Of a stretch of 64,000 nt of DNA, positions 16,836 through 27,120 are shown piece by piece. Made by a program: the position numbers and the translations under genes. Origin of the DNA: Rheinheimera soli (GTDB lineage: Bacteria; Pseudomonadota; Gammaproteobacteria; Enterobacterales; Alteromonadaceae); NCBI RefSeq assembly GCF_021290985.1, contig NZ_JAJOYU010000018.1, positions 1-64,000 of the forward strand, written 5' to 3'. The notes under the pieces were generated by a model that saw only the letters and a program-made list of their open reading frames with translations, did not search any database and was not told the DNA's origin. Positions within the stretch are counted from its first letter, which is position 1. Each line of letters starts with the position of its first letter.

Positions 16836-17723
16836 TTACAGACTTAGTTGCTCCAGCTTGTAGCCAGCCTGCTGTAATAACGCCAGTACACTATGCTCCC
16901 CAGCTAAATGCCCACCACCAACCAACACCAGCTCTTTGTTGTTATTGCCAAACATCTTCTCAATTTGCGGCAACCAGTTCTGATTACGCTGAACATACAA
17001 CGCCTGATACAACTTAGGATCCATCTGCCGGGCTGGTTCAACAGCAAGCTTATTCAACTCAACCATGTCACCCGCGCGCCACGCATCGATCATTGCAGAA
17101 AAATACTGTTTAAAGTCACTAACCTGTTCCAGGTTCATTTTCATAAAGGCGTCTTCGTAACCTTCCCCCATATTAGCCAACAAATTAATCTGGCTTTCTG
17201 CCGTTTCCAGATAGAGCTGCGATTTACCATCACTCTGTGCCAGCTTATCAAAATGGCTATCGACTCCTTCTCCATCCATCTGTGCTTTCATCACTTCCAG
17301 CGCCAGCATCTGGATCATAATAAAGCCGGGTTTATAACCGTCCAACTGCTGAAGTTGCACGCCATAAGGGGCGAAATAGTCGCTCACCTGTTTGTACACT
17401 TCAGGTGATAACACCTTAGACAAGCTGCGGTTGTCGCTGTACGACATGGCTTTTAACATTGCAGCTTGCAATTCAGTATCAGTAGCTGCAGGTATTTTTG
17501 CTTCCAGTACCAGAGTATCAGTATCAGCATAAGCCTTACCAAATTCGCCAGGCAAAGGGAAAGCCGACTCAGGTAACAGGTGCACAGTGCCACCTATATA
17601 CAAATAATCGTCACCTTTACTTACTTTCCAGACGGAGGTTTCAGCCACTGCAGAGGCAGAAGCCAAGGCTGTGGTCAGTAATAAAGCTGCAAAACTTGCT
17701 TTAAATAGCGTTGTTAACTTCAT
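16836..17723 (-). CDS. TraB/GumN-family periplasmic protein
   Basis: A TraB/PrgY/GumN-type protein of about 295 residues. It has a signal peptide (around 1-28, ending ASAVAET) and two family signatures: YIGGTVHLLPESAFPLP, with a GTxH motif near the N-terminus, and ELVLVGGGHLAGEHSVLALLQQAGYKL at the C-terminus. Members are thought to be metal-dependent proteases or to act on pheromone-like peptides; the Tiki protease shares the fold. The start at 17723 has AGGA 9 nt upstream, so the extra residues encoded to 17753 are unlikely. It lies at the island border, near the peptide cluster, so a role in peptide handling is conceivable but unproven. Confidence 0.8.
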   Translation of the reverse strand: MKLTTLFKASFAALLLTTALASASAVAETSVWKVSKGDDYLYIGGTVHLLPESAFPLPGEFGKAYADTDTLVLEAKIPAATDTELQAAMLKAMSYSDNRSLSKVLSPEVYKQVSDYFAPYGVQLQQLDGYKPGFIMIQMLALEVMKAQMDGEGVDSHFDKLAQSDGKSQLYLETAESQINLLANMGEGYEDAFMKMNLEQVSDFKQYFSAMIDAWRAGDMVELNKLAVEPARQMDPKLYQALYVQRNQNWLPQIEKMFGNNNKELVLVGGGHLAGEHSVLALLQQAGYKLEQLSL

Positions 17724-17789
17724 TGTGATGGTCCTGATGTTGTAGTTGTACATTTAGCTTTTACAGGCTGATAGTCACGCCTTTCATCA

Positions 17790-18044
17790 TTAGCGCAGCG
17801 AATCTTTGATCAGTTCAACTGAATGGCTCAGGGCCGTATTCACCTGATGTTTAATGTTAAGACTTAATTGCTGTCTCAGCTCTTGCATCAGCACATCGGT
17901 CACTGGTTTGGTAGCTACAACAACTTCAGTTTTTGGCTGAACCACTTCCGACTTTGGTTTAGCTTCTTCTGACAGTGCTGCGGTGCTGGTGAATAAAGTG
18001 GCAACAATAAGGATACGAACGCTTGCTTGTTTCAGTGTTTTCAT
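17790..18044 (-). CDS. Small secreted protein, unknown
   Basis: 84 residues: a signal peptide (about 1-25, TLFTSTAALSEEA) followed by a Lys/Val/Glu-rich linker (EAKPKSEVVQPKTEVV) and an amphipathic C-terminal stretch (LMQELRQQLSLNIKHQVNTA). An AAGGA ribosome site lies 9 nt before the ATG. No family is recognised. It lies between the TraB-like gene and the divergent sensor gene. A periplasmic partner of one of them is possible. Confidence 0.6.
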   Translation of the reverse strand: MKTLKQASVRILIVATLFTSTAALSEEAKPKSEVVQPKTEVVVATKPVTDVLMQELRQQLSLNIKHQVNTALSHSVELIKDSLR

Positions 18045-18367
18045 TTTGACATTCCTTCTATTGGTTTAGTAAGTCTTGTTCAGTAAATTGCATTTAGTTT
18101 GTTGGCAACAACGGATTCACTGCTTGTCCGTCAGGTTGTTGAGCTCAATCTAGCCAACGAGTGAGGAAAAGTCGCTTATCAGAACCTAAGCAATTTATTG
18201 GTAAGGAAAATAAAAATAAACCATTGTTTTTAAAAGAAATAATAAAACCTTACGAAAACCTTATGGCAAAAAATAAGGTATATTCAGACCAGTTTTATTT
18301 CACTTGAATCGATAGCAACATCTGTTAAAGTTACAACTGGTTAAAAAAATGGAAGAATAATTAACAG
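18045..18367. promoter_or_regulatory. Intergenic region with an inverted repeat, putative operator
   Basis: This 323-bp AT-rich divergent region holds ACCTTAT (18258-18264) with ATAAGGT (18273-18279), a 7-bp inverted repeat with an 8-bp spacer. An additional CCTTACG lies nearby. It is about 90-110 bp upstream of the winged-helix sensor gene and may be that protein's own binding site. The flanking sequence shows no other feature. Confidence 0.4.
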
Positions 18368-20521
18368 ATGGATAAGATGCAGCTGGGACCATGGACTTTT
18401 ACACCTGGCGATTACAGCATTCGTGATAAGGCTCAACGGATAGAGCTGGAACCTCTGTTGTGTAAGCTATTGCAATACTTTACTGAACATCCCGGCAAAA
18501 TAATTTCCCGCCAACAGCTTGTCGACGCTATTTGGCAACAAAGTTATGTGGATGACAACGCGATAAATCGCGCTATGTCAGAACTTCGTAAAGCCTTGCA
18601 GCACCCTGATGTGCCCCAGTCGCTGATTAAAACCCATCATCGTAAAGGCTATAGCTTACAGCTGCCAGATCAGTCTGGCGCGGTGGTTGAGCAAGCTGCC
18701 CGCGCAGAAGGCTTCACCACAACTCAAGCCACTCAGCACAAAGGCAGCATCCCTCTTTGGTCAGTTGTACTTGCCACCCTGCTACTTGCAGGCACAGCAG
18801 CTGTTTATTATTTTTCGACCCAAAAGCCCACTTCCCTCATTGAAAACTCAAAGCTGGAGGACAAACCCCGGATTCTGCATATGGATATTGTCACCAGGCA
18901 AAAAGTCACCTGGTTTAAAGGCATTGAATCAAGACCTTTATTGTCCGCGGATAAGCAACTATTGGCTTATAGTCACTCACAGCCAGACGGCACTGTGCGT
19001 GCCATTGTACGCAAACTGGGTATGGGTACAGGCAGCGCATTACAGGAAGTGGTGATTGAAGGCAATAATAGTTTGTACAGCATTCAAAATTGGCAACCAT
19101 TGAGTCGTAATCTGTTGGTTCAGGCGATAAGTAAAGATGGTCAACGCTGTGAATACCAGAATTATGATTTCAGCCAATATCCTCAGTATCAGGTCAAAAC
19201 ATTAACCTCTTGTGCAGGCTTGAACTTTGGTACAGCACAACAAAGTGCAGATGGACAATGGCTGTACTACAGCAAAGGCAGTGGCGGCTTATATTCCAGC
19301 AACGCGCTGCTGGCAGAAAATCTGACCACTGGTGCGGTACAAACTTTATTAGCAGCCCCTTCCGCAGGCCTAGGCGTCACTATGCTGGCGTTGTCTGCTG
19401 ATGGCAGTAAACTTGCGTATATACTGATGCCTGAATCGAACAAGCCTGATATCTATATATATGATCCAAGCAGCAGGGAACATACCAGACTAGCCAGTCT
19501 GCCTTTCCCACTGATCCTGCTTGGGTTAGATTGGAGCACCGATCAGTCCAGTCTGATTTTGCCCGGCGGTGATGGCATATTGCAGATAAAGGTAGCAGAT
19601 AAAACAAAGAGCCTGTTAAAGTTTCCTGAAGGCGTTACCGTCGGTGAGTTAACTCTGCTTGCAGAAGATCAAGCATATATTTCCAGCTTCACTGCAGGCA
19701 GTGCCTCGCAAAATGCGATGCAACTTATTAAAATTGAACAGCCATTTAATACCGCTGAGCGGAAAATCACCGTGCTGAGTGATACCGAGGGTAGCACGGC
19801 AGATTTGGCGGTATCCCCTATAGATAGCAGCAGCTATGCTTTTTCTGCCAATTGGACCGGCAGTTGGCAGCTATGGATGAACAACAAGGGGCAGAATGTT
19901 CAATTGACAGAACTTACGCCTGATGACAAACGGCTGAGCGGTATCAACTGGTCAGGTGATGGTCGCTATATAGCCTTTAATAAACAGGGCAATTTGCATT
20001 TATACGATACGCAGCGCCAGCAATTGATCAACAAACTGGAAAGTAATGATGTTGGTCAGGCGGTTTGGCTACCGGATAACAGCGGCCTGGTGCTAACCCG
20101 GCTGCAAGGCAATAGCCAGAATCTATGGCAACTGGATTTAGTCAGCAACGAGTTAACTCAACTGACGTTTTCAGCCGGAACTTTTGCACAGTTTGATGCC
20201 CAGGGCCAATTGCACTATCACCGTGACGGCAAGCTGTTACGTTATGTTGATGGCGGTAAAAATGATATAGAACTCAAGACCAACGCAGACACTAACTTTA
20301 TGGCGCTTTGGTTGTTGCAGGGTCAGAAGCAATACCGTTTTGGTATGCTAGGGCATCTGGAACTGCATGATATAGTCACAGGCGAAACAAAAAGCAGCCA
20401 ACTCCCTTATCAGTTATTGGCAATACACCCTGATCCACATAATCCAGACCAGCTTTACGCCACAGTATTTGTCACGCCAGAGCTGGCGCTGGAATTTATT
20501 CAGTGGAAACCCAAGCGCTGA
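18368..20521 (+). CDS. Membrane-bound winged-helix sensor (CadC-like) with beta-propeller
   Basis: 717 residues. The N-terminal OmpR/PhoB-type winged helix (about 1-100; NAINRAMSELRKALQHP, then THHRKGYSLQLP) is cytoplasmic. A single membrane segment (128-150, PLWSVVLATLLLAGTAAVYYFS) is followed by a large periplasmic region of WD40/TolB-like repeats (SADGQWLYYSKG, SGDGRYIAFNKQG, LPDNSGLVLTRLQ). This ToxR/CadC topology couples a periplasmic signal directly to DNA binding. A second protein with the same layout lies at 29.1-31.2 kb. It is the only plus-strand gene next to the export operon, so it may control those genes; the signal is unknown. Confidence 0.85.
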   Translation: MDKMQLGPWTFTPGDYSIRDKAQRIELEPLLCKLLQYFTEHPGKIISRQQLVDAIWQQSYVDDNAINRAMSELRKALQHPDVPQSLIKTHHRKGYSLQLPDQSGAVVEQAARAEGFTTTQATQHKGSIPLWSVVLATLLLAGTAAVYYFSTQKPTSLIENSKLEDKPRILHMDIVTRQKVTWFKGIESRPLLSADKQLLAYSHSQPDGTVRAIVRKLGMGTGSALQEVVIEGNNSLYSIQNWQPLSRNLLVQAISKDGQRCEYQNYDFSQYPQYQVKTLTSCAGLNFGTAQQSADGQWLYYSKGSGGLYSSNALLAENLTTGAVQTLLAAPSAGLGVTMLALSADGSKLAYILMPESNKPDIYIYDPSSREHTRLASLPFPLILLGLDWSTDQSSLILPGGDGILQIKVADKTKSLLKFPEGVTVGELTLLAEDQAYISSFTAGSASQNAMQLIKIEQPFNTAERKITVLSDTEGSTADLAVSPIDSSSYAFSANWTGSWQLWMNNKGQNVQLTELTPDDKRLSGINWSGDGRYIAFNKQGNLHLYDTQRQQLINKLESNDVGQAVWLPDNSGLVLTRLQGNSQNLWQLDLVSNELTQLTFSAGTFAQFDAQGQLHYHRDGKLLRYVDGGKNDIELKTNADTNFMALWLLQGQKQYRFGMLGHLELHDIVTGETKSSQLPYQLLAIHPDPHNPDQLYATVFVTPELALEFIQWKPKR

Positions 20522-20653
20522 TACTTTTCTTTCTTAAAGGGCTGTAGCTATTCATGCAGCCACACACCCTGGGCTTTTTAGTGCCTAATTATGATTGTTG
20601 TGTCGTTTAACGATACCTGGTGACAAGCCAGTAGAAAAGCCTAGCATACGGTA

Positions 20654-23062
20654 TTACTCATTACGCAAAGCTTTGATCGGATCGCCCAACAACACCCTTC
20701 GTAATGGCACAAAGCTACACAGCAGGGTGGCAAAGGCCAGCAGCAGCAAAACCGCAAAAACCAGCCGCCAGTCAGCTTGATACATTAGCTCAGGCTGAAT
20801 CCGGCTTATTCCTGTTACAAAATAAAAGCAAGAAAACCCCAGTAGCAGCGCCGCCGCCAGCGGTTGGACTAGCTTTAGCAAGTTATCAAGTAGCAACTGA
20901 TGGATACTGGCCCCCATTGCCATCTCTACACCCAACTGATAGCGACGAGCCTGCACCAGATAGCTAACAATACCTGCCACTCCAGCCAGCACAGTGAGTA
21001 AACTCATCAGTGCCAAGATGGCCGATAACGCAGCAGCCAAGCGGTGGGCCAGTGAAAAATGGGCAAATGCGGCCTTTAACGTGGTCAACTCCTGCAAATC
21101 CAGCCTTGGGTCTTGCTGTCGCAACAGCTCCAGCACGGCGGTATCAGTCAGTACGGCTCCCGGGCTTAACTTCAGCAAATAACTGTATTCACGACGACCA
21201 GTGTTTTCAACCGGGTAAAACACTTCATCAACTTCAAAATCGGGGGCTCCAGGAAAGTTAGTATTGGCCACCACGCCTATAATTTGCCGCTGTATGCTGT
21301 TGTCACTCAAAGCTATGCTTTGCCCCAAAGCGGGTTTTCCGTTCAACCGGGCGATGCGATCAGCCAAGCGCTGGTTTACGATCACTGGATGATGCTCCAG
21401 CCCGACCTGCTCAGCGCTAAAGTCCTGCCCCGAAAGCTCTAATCCATACAACTGAAAGTACCCTGGCAACACACCAATTTGTCGTGCTGCAGAGATCACC
21501 TCTCCTTGTGTATTACTGATCCTGTCCTGATTGCGTACCCTTGGTACCCTTGGTTCAGAAACAGGCATCACCTGCTGGACTTGTGGTAAAGCGGCCAGAC
21601 TTTGCAATAATGCTCGATGGTAATTTTGTTGCTGCTCACTATTGTCTACATCTGCATAATTTACCGTTAAAGACCAAAGGTCTGTGGAATTCAATCCGGT
21701 TGGACGACTAGCTTCAGACCAGGCAGCTGCAAATACGTGTACAGTTGCCAGCAATACCAACAGAGATAACAACAACTGCACACCAATTAAACTGTGAGCT
21801 GTTCCCTGACGCAGCTGTTTCCCTGCGCCTTTACCACTGCTTTGCAAACTAGCCATTAGCTGCCTCTCCCGCACTCCGCTAAGCTCAATCCAGCTAAACA
21901 GCAACGCAATACCCAGCAACACTAGGGTGGTGAGAAATAACATAAAACCATCTATCCGCAGCACGCTAAGCCGCGGTAGTTGCTCTGCAGCAACTTCGGT
22001 AATCACACCAAAACTCAGCGATGTCAGTAACAGTGAAACTATGCCTGCGCCGGCTAACAAAGTCGCATTATGGCGAAACACCTGATAAAACATTTGTTTT
22101 TTACTAGCACCAAAGGCATAGCAGACTGCCAGTGGCTGCAACCGCTTTACTGCTCTAGCCAATTGCATACTACATAAATTGACCAAAGCAATCAGGGTGA
22201 GTAGTGATACACCAGCCAACAGCATCAATACCAGACGACCAGAATCGCCCTGAATTTGCTGACGTAACGGCACTGCCTTGCCGCTATAATCAAACATATG
22301 CTGTAAATCCGGATGACGTTCGGCCGACGCCTGCTTCATTAGTTTCGAGACTTCAGTAGTGGCTTGTTGCTGGTTCACACCGGTTTTTAAGCGGCCCAAA
22401 GCGGAAAAGTTTGCGTTGTAGCCGTCAATGCCACGAATATTAACTGTCTCATCCATATCCAAAGGTAGCCAGATCGCTTGATGAGCCTCATGAAAGCCAG
22501 GTAATTCCAACTCCTGCTTAAGTACCCCGATTACCGTAAATTGACGCTGATTGAGCTGAATACTCTGTCCGACAATATCACTGCGGCCTTGATAATACTG
22601 TTGCCATACCGCCTGACTTAGTATCACCGAGGGTTGCTTATTCCCCACCTGTTCCTGCTCATTAAATAGCCTGCCTAATAATGGTTCAACCCCCATAACT
22701 TCAAAAATATTATGGGCCCCCAACAGCACCTGAACCTCGGGCCGCTGCGGCAAATCTACCAGTTGGTACTCTGTTTGAAGGCTAAAATATACGGCCATCT
22801 GTTCCAGCAACTGACTTTTTTGCTGCAAATCAAACAATCCCTGAATATGAGTTTGTTGATGCAAGGCTCCCTGATAATTCAACTCGCCACCTATATAATA
22901 AAGTTCAGTATCTTTTTTATAAGGTAGGGACGCAAAGAAGGTGATGTTAACCAGACTCAACACACTAAACAGTAAAGTTAGAGTGAACACCAGGCTCAGT
23001 ACCACAGTGATATAGTATTGCCGGGCATGGTAAATGGTGCGCCAGATCATTTGCCAATTCAT
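20654..23062 (-). CDS. FtsX/MacB-type ABC transporter permease
   Basis: 802 residues with an N-terminal membrane segment (around 16-38), a periplasmic domain with MacB-type elements (ILSQAVWQQYY, VIGVLKQELELPGF), and further FtsX-type membrane segments in the middle (around 275-300, 335-355, 375-395, 420-450). A second periplasmic region (450-670) and a C-terminal three-helix block (around 680-795) follow. The two-half, 800-residue layout suggests a duplicated FtsX unit. Its ATG overlaps the ATPase stop by 4 nt (ATGA). With the ATPase and HlyD protein it forms a tripartite efflux system, probably for peptide export or self-protection. Only the outer-membrane partner is missing from the window. 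Confidence 0.85.
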   Translation of the reverse strand: MNWQMIWRTIYHARQYYITVVLSLVFTLTLLFSVLSLVNITFFASLPYKKDTELYYIGGELNYQGALHQQTHIQGLFDLQQKSQLLEQMAVYFSLQTEYQLVDLPQRPEVQVLLGAHNIFEVMGVEPLLGRLFNEQEQVGNKQPSVILSQAVWQQYYQGRSDIVGQSIQLNQRQFTVIGVLKQELELPGFHEAHQAIWLPLDMDETVNIRGIDGYNANFSALGRLKTGVNQQQATTEVSKLMKQASAERHPDLQHMFDYSGKAVPLRQQIQGDSGRLVLMLLAGVSLLTLIALVNLCSMQLARAVKRLQPLAVCYAFGASKKQMFYQVFRHNATLLAGAGIVSLLLTSLSFGVITEVAAEQLPRLSVLRIDGFMLFLTTLVLLGIALLFSWIELSGVRERQLMASLQSSGKGAGKQLRQGTAHSLIGVQLLLSLLVLLATVHVFAAAWSEASRPTGLNSTDLWSLTVNYADVDNSEQQQNYHRALLQSLAALPQVQQVMPVSEPRVPRVRNQDRISNTQGEVISAARQIGVLPGYFQLYGLELSGQDFSAEQVGLEHHPVIVNQRLADRIARLNGKPALGQSIALSDNSIQRQIIGVVANTNFPGAPDFEVDEVFYPVENTGRREYSYLLKLSPGAVLTDTAVLELLRQQDPRLDLQELTTLKAAFAHFSLAHRLAAALSAILALMSLLTVLAGVAGIVSYLVQARRYQLGVEMAMGASIHQLLLDNLLKLVQPLAAALLLGFSCFYFVTGISRIQPELMYQADWRLVFAVLLLLAFATLLCSFVPLRRVLLGDPIKALRNE

Positions 23063-23760
23063 GCAACCTGCTCCAGCTGTTCTGCCGAAACTACCTGGCC
23101 ATCCAATAAATGAATTTGCCGGTGTGCCATAGTGGCATAACGCGGATCATGGGTGACCAGACAAATGGTGGTTCCCTGAGCATGCAATTCGGCCAGCAAA
23201 GCCATCACCGCATCGCCATTTTTTGAGTCAAGGTTACCGGTTGGCTCGTCGACCAGCATAATACCCGAATCAGCGGCAAGAGCCCGAGCTATGGACACCC
23301 GCTGCTGTTGTCCGCCTGACAATTGATTGGGGAAAAGAGCAGCTTTATCGGATAAGCCAACTTTTTCCAGACACTGTAGCGCCCTTGCCTGACGCTGTTT
23401 GAGGCTATCCCCTCGATATTTGAGCGGCAAGGCGACATTATCCAGCACAGTGTATTCGTCTATCAGGTTAAAAGCCTGGAATACAAAACCAATGCGGCGA
23501 CTACGCATCTGTGCCCGCTGCTCGGCGTTCATATCAGAGACCAGTAAGCCGTCGATATAATATTCACCGCTATCGGCGGTATCAAGTAAACCTAAAATAT
23601 TCAATAAGGTCGATTTGCCGCAACCAGACGGACCACAAATAGCGACATATTCGCCTTCATGCACACTAAAACTAACACCGTTAAGCACTGTTTGCTGCTG
23701 CTGACCAGATTGAAAGCTTTTTTTAAGGTGTTTGACTTTAAGTACATCGGTTTTCATCAT
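23059..23760 (-). CDS. ABC transporter ATP-binding protein (LolD/MacB type)
   Basis: 233 residues with all ATPase motifs: Walker [11 protein letters not shown] (43-52), signature LSGGQQQR (147-154), Walker B GIMLVDEP (166-173) and H-loop VTHDPRYA. It belongs to the MacB/LolD/FtsE branch that powers mechanotransmission through FtsX-type permeases. It lies 8 nt after the HlyD gene and overlaps the permease gene, so the three are translated as an operon. Confidence 0.93.
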   Translation of the reverse strand: MMKTDVLKVKHLKKSFQSGQQQQTVLNGVSFSVHEGEYVAICGPSGCGKSTLLNILGLLDTADSGEYYIDGLLVSDMNAEQRAQMRSRRIGFVFQAFNLIDEYTVLDNVALPLKYRGDSLKQRQARALQCLEKVGLSDKAALFPNQLSGGQQQRVSIARALAADSGIMLVDEPTGNLDSKNGDAVMALLAELHAQGTTICLVTHDPRYATMAHRQIHLLDGQVVSAEQLEQVA

Positions 23761-23768
23761 TTCAATCC

Positions 23769-24998
23769 TTATTGAGTCAATTTTAGTTGCGCAACAGAGT
23801 TTTCAATCTGAAGGTCACTGACAATAATACGGTCACCAGGCGCCAAGCCCGATATCACTTCGATTTGCTGACCAGAGGCCTTGCCAAACTGCACAGGCAC
23901 CTTGGTTGCAACTTGAAAAGTATCTACCTTAAATAACTCTATTTCCGTATCCTCAGCCACACCAACTGGCCGGTCGACAAAGTTTACCTGACCACGGCTT
24001 TGTCCACGGATCTGGGCATCCACCATCTGCATGGGGCGGATATCCGCACTTAAATTTTCCGGTAATAGAATATCTACCTGAACTGCACCATCTACGACCA
24101 CCGGATCAATCCGCAATACCTGTCCGGTCACAATGCCATGCCGGGTATCCACTTCGGCACCTGCTCCTGGCTGTAATAAACGTACTTGCATTTGTGGTAC
24201 TTTCACTTCAGCGATAAGCGGCGATAAGCTGCCAACCAGTGCCAGTTCTTCACCAATATTTACACTCTGTCCCAAACTGACAGGTAAGCGTTGTAACACG
24301 CCAGCAAGCCCAGCTCGCACCACAAGCAGCTGCTGTTGGTAAGTGGCATTACTAAACTCAGCTTCAGCTTGTTGAATTTCTTCTTGCAGGATCAGCAAAT
24401 GTTCCTGATGCACTTCTTGCAAGGTATCAAACTTTTGTTGCTCTAATTGGTAACGTTCTTTCAGTTGCTCAGCTTTGGCTCTACTGCGTCTGGCATCCAT
24501 TGCCGAAATAATACCTGCGTCGGCCAGCGGCGCTTCAGCCTCGACTTGTAGCCCAGCAAGTTCAGCTTCAGATTTAAATTCGGACAAACGTGAACGCTGA
24601 TCCAATAGTTCGCGCTGCTGTTCCAATGACAGTTTACGACCGTTGGTTTTTTTATTGTGAACATTAGCCATCGCCTGTTGCACAGCTATTTCCAGTGTCG
24701 GGTTTTTTAACGTTAGAATAATGCTGTCAGGCTCAACGACCGCACCAGGGCGCAACTTAATTTCATCCACCGTCGCTGCGCTGCTGGCAGTGATCATACG
24801 TTGGTTCTGCGACTGCAAAATGCCATAGCCAGTAACCCTTTGGGTAAAGTCGCCGCTTTGTACTGTAGCAATGCTTACAGACGACAAACTCATGTATTGC
24901 ATGCCTCCAGCAAAACCAATACTCCAACCGCTGATTAAAAGCAGTACCGATATCAGCCCAATGGCGCTATAAACCAGTGTGCTCAGATTTTTTTTCAT
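23769..24998 (-). CDS. HlyD/MacA-family periplasmic adaptor
   Basis: 409 residues with an N-terminal membrane anchor (around 8-30, LVYSAIGLISVLLLISGWSI), split lipoyl/barrel-sandwich halves (SAATVDEIKLRPGAVVEPD and VVRAGLAGVLQRLPVSLGQSV) and a coiled-coil hairpin between them (around 120-215, LEQQRELLDQRSRL, LQEEIQQAEAEFS). C-terminal beta-barrel segments end PGDRIIVSDLQIENS. Such adaptors link an inner-membrane ABC pump to an outer-membrane channel. It lies 14 nt after the C39 exporter and 8 nt before the ATPase. The downstream pair is its likely partner. Confidence 0.88.
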   Translation of the reverse strand: MKKNLSTLVYSAIGLISVLLLISGWSIGFAGGMQYMSLSSVSIATVQSGDFTQRVTGYGILQSQNQRMITASSAATVDEIKLRPGAVVEPDSIILTLKNPTLEIAVQQAMANVHNKKTNGRKLSLEQQRELLDQRSRLSEFKSEAELAGLQVEAEAPLADAGIISAMDARRSRAKAEQLKERYQLEQQKFDTLQEVHQEHLLILQEEIQQAEAEFSNATYQQQLLVVRAGLAGVLQRLPVSLGQSVNIGEELALVGSLSPLIAEVKVPQMQVRLLQPGAGAEVDTRHGIVTGQVLRIDPVVVDGAVQVDILLPENLSADIRPMQMVDAQIRGQSRGQVNFVDRPVGVAEDTEIELFKVDTFQVATKVPVQFGKASGQQIEVISGLAPGDRIIVSDLQIENSVAQLKLTQ

Positions 24999-25012
24999 AA
25001 TTCATCCTATCT

Positions 25013-27118
25013 TCATGCTCTTGCCATGTTGGCAATCAACTCGGTTAAATCAATAACCCGATCTGCAGCCGCAATAGTCTCTTTGCGGTGCGCAACACTG
25101 ATACGCGTCATGTTTTTTTGTTTCAGGTACTGATTTACACGTTGTTCGCTCACGCTATCCAGATGGCTAGTAGCTTCATCCAAGAACAAAATTCTGGGTT
25201 GGGTATAAAATGCACGAGCCAGCAGGATGCGCTGTTTTTGCCCGCCAGATAGCGCACTTCCCAGATCCCCCACCTGAGTATGCAAGCCCATGGGCATAGC
25301 CTGTATTTCATCCCAGATTGCAGCACCTTTAAGAGCTTCTTTCACTAATTCAAGATTGGGGGAAGGCTCAAAAAAAGTGATGTTTTCCAGTAAAGAACCG
25401 TTGAGCAGCTGGTCATTTTGCATCACTGTTGCACAGCATTGGCGAAATTGGCGGAACCCTATTGATTTAACAGGCATGCCATCCAGCAACAAGTCGCCTT
25501 GCTGTGGCTGCATTAATCCAGTCATGATTTTTAACAGTGTGGATTTACCTAAACCTGAGCGCCCAATTATCGCAACGGACTCACCAGCCTCTACCCTAAA
25601 ACTGAGCGCCTGATACAGCCAGGGGGTACTGTCGCTGTAACGAAAATGCAGATTTCGAACTTCCAGAGCACCAATTATCTGTTCTGATTTAAGCGCTACC
25701 CTGACTTGATCCTGCTCCGGCACCTGCATAACGATATCGGACATACGACGCAGATAGGTGCCCGCTATCCGAAAACGGAAGATGTTATCAACTAAAGACT
25801 GGGCACTATCGGCAAATTGCTGGCGGTAGGCCAAATAGGCTAGAAACATACCCAGGCTAAGCGCTCCTTCAATAATAAAAGAGGCACTAATCATCACAAT
25901 AATCAAATATTCAATTCGGCCAAGTGCGTTCTGGGTAACATCACTGGCAATGGTTACTTTCTCTCGTTGGATACTGGAGTTTAGTGTATCGGCATAAAGG
26001 TTCATCCAACTTGATAGACGGTTATTTTCTTTCGCAAAACTTTTTATCGGCATAATGGCCCGAATAGTTTCAATAAAATGGCTATTTTCCTTGGCGTGTT
26101 TACTAAGCTGCTGCTCAAGGTGCTCATTTTCTTTGTTGGTCAGGAAAAATCGAATCAAATACAGTGCAACCAGAAAGCCAACCGAAACCAATGCGAGAGT
26201 CTTGTTGTAGTAAAACATGATGGTCAGCGTTGTAATGCTCAATAGTCCATCGACTATAGCCGTAATAAAGCCTCTGCTAATCATGCGCTGAACTTCATTA
26301 AATGCTTCGAATCTGGACTTGATGTCCCCTACATGGCGACTTTCAAAAAAGCTGAGCGGCAAATGCAAAAGATGGCGTTGAATATTGGCTTTGACCTGAA
26401 AGCTCAGGTTCTTATCCAAATACATTATAGCGGCCGAACGAATAACCTGGGCCAACACAGACAACATCAACACCAATGAAAAACCGATAAAAACCGACCA
26501 GAGCATGCTGGTTTGGCCTGAGTTAATCCCTTTATCTATCACAACCCGAATGTAATAGGGAGATATCAGTAATAACCCCTGCAACAACAGCGCAATGACC
26601 AGAATTTTTCCTAGTGATGCCCACAAGCCATCCACTTTACCTATAAAGTGGCGCAGCGGTATACGAATCCGTTCATCTTTGCGCGCAAAATCACTCGATG
26701 GGACCAGTTCAATGACTATACCAGTGAAGGATTCAGAGACCTGATTCCAATCCAGATTTAAGCGTCCTTTTGCCGGATCATGAATAGTGATCCCTTTGCT
26801 GCTCACTTTCGCAAGCGTGACAAAGTGATTAAAGTTCCAGTGCAGAATTGCCGGCTTTTTGACTTTTGCCAGTTGCCCGAGATCAAGTTTCAGTACTCGT
26901 GCAGACAAGCCTAATTCATCGGCAATATTGACGATTTGTTTTACGGTAACCCCATGTAAACCAGCTGGGTATTTCTGCCGCATAGCAAGCATATTCGTTT
27001 TAAATCCATGGTAGCAAGCCACCATGGCAATACAGGTAATTCCGCACTCAGCCACTTCACTTTGCAGATAAACTGGCAGTTGCTGGCTTCTGAATTGAAT
27101 ATAATCAGAAATAAGCAT
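25013..27118 (-). CDS. C39-peptidase ABC exporter for double-glycine peptides
   Basis: 701 residues: N-terminal C39 peptidase domain (1-140) with the full triad C25 (SEVAECGITC), H98 (NFNHFVTL) and D114 (TIHDPAKG), then six membrane segments (about 165-440) and an ATPase (about 480-695) with Walker A IIGRSGLGKST, signature LSGGQKQR and Walker B ILFLDEATS. These enzymes cut after Gly-Gly and export the C-terminal peptide (colicin V/CvaB, microcin and lantibiotic transporters). The triad is intact, so it should be an active processing exporter. Two candidate substrates with Gly-Gly leaders are encoded nearby. It is 2 nt after the short adaptor gene. Confidence 0.95.
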   Translation of the reverse strand: MLISDYIQFRSQQLPVYLQSEVAECGITCIAMVACYHGFKTNMLAMRQKYPAGLHGVTVKQIVNIADELGLSARVLKLDLGQLAKVKKPAILHWNFNHFVTLAKVSSKGITIHDPAKGRLNLDWNQVSESFTGIVIELVPSSDFARKDERIRIPLRHFIGKVDGLWASLGKILVIALLLQGLLLISPYYIRVVIDKGINSGQTSMLWSVFIGFSLVLMLSVLAQVIRSAAIMYLDKNLSFQVKANIQRHLLHLPLSFFESRHVGDIKSRFEAFNEVQRMISRGFITAIVDGLLSITTLTIMFYYNKTLALVSVGFLVALYLIRFFLTNKENEHLEQQLSKHAKENSHFIETIRAIMPIKSFAKENNRLSSWMNLYADTLNSSIQREKVTIASDVTQNALGRIEYLIIVMISASFIIEGALSLGMFLAYLAYRQQFADSAQSLVDNIFRFRIAGTYLRRMSDIVMQVPEQDQVRVALKSEQIIGALEVRNLHFRYSDSTPWLYQALSFRVEAGESVAIIGRSGLGKSTLLKIMTGLMQPQQGDLLLDGMPVKSIGFRQFRQCCATVMQNDQLLNGSLLENITFFEPSPNLELVKEALKGAAIWDEIQAMPMGLHTQVGDLGSALSGGQKQRILLARAFYTQPRILFLDEATSHLDSVSEQRVNQYLKQKNMTRISVAHRKETIAAADRVIDLTELIANMARA

Positions 27119-27120
27119 AA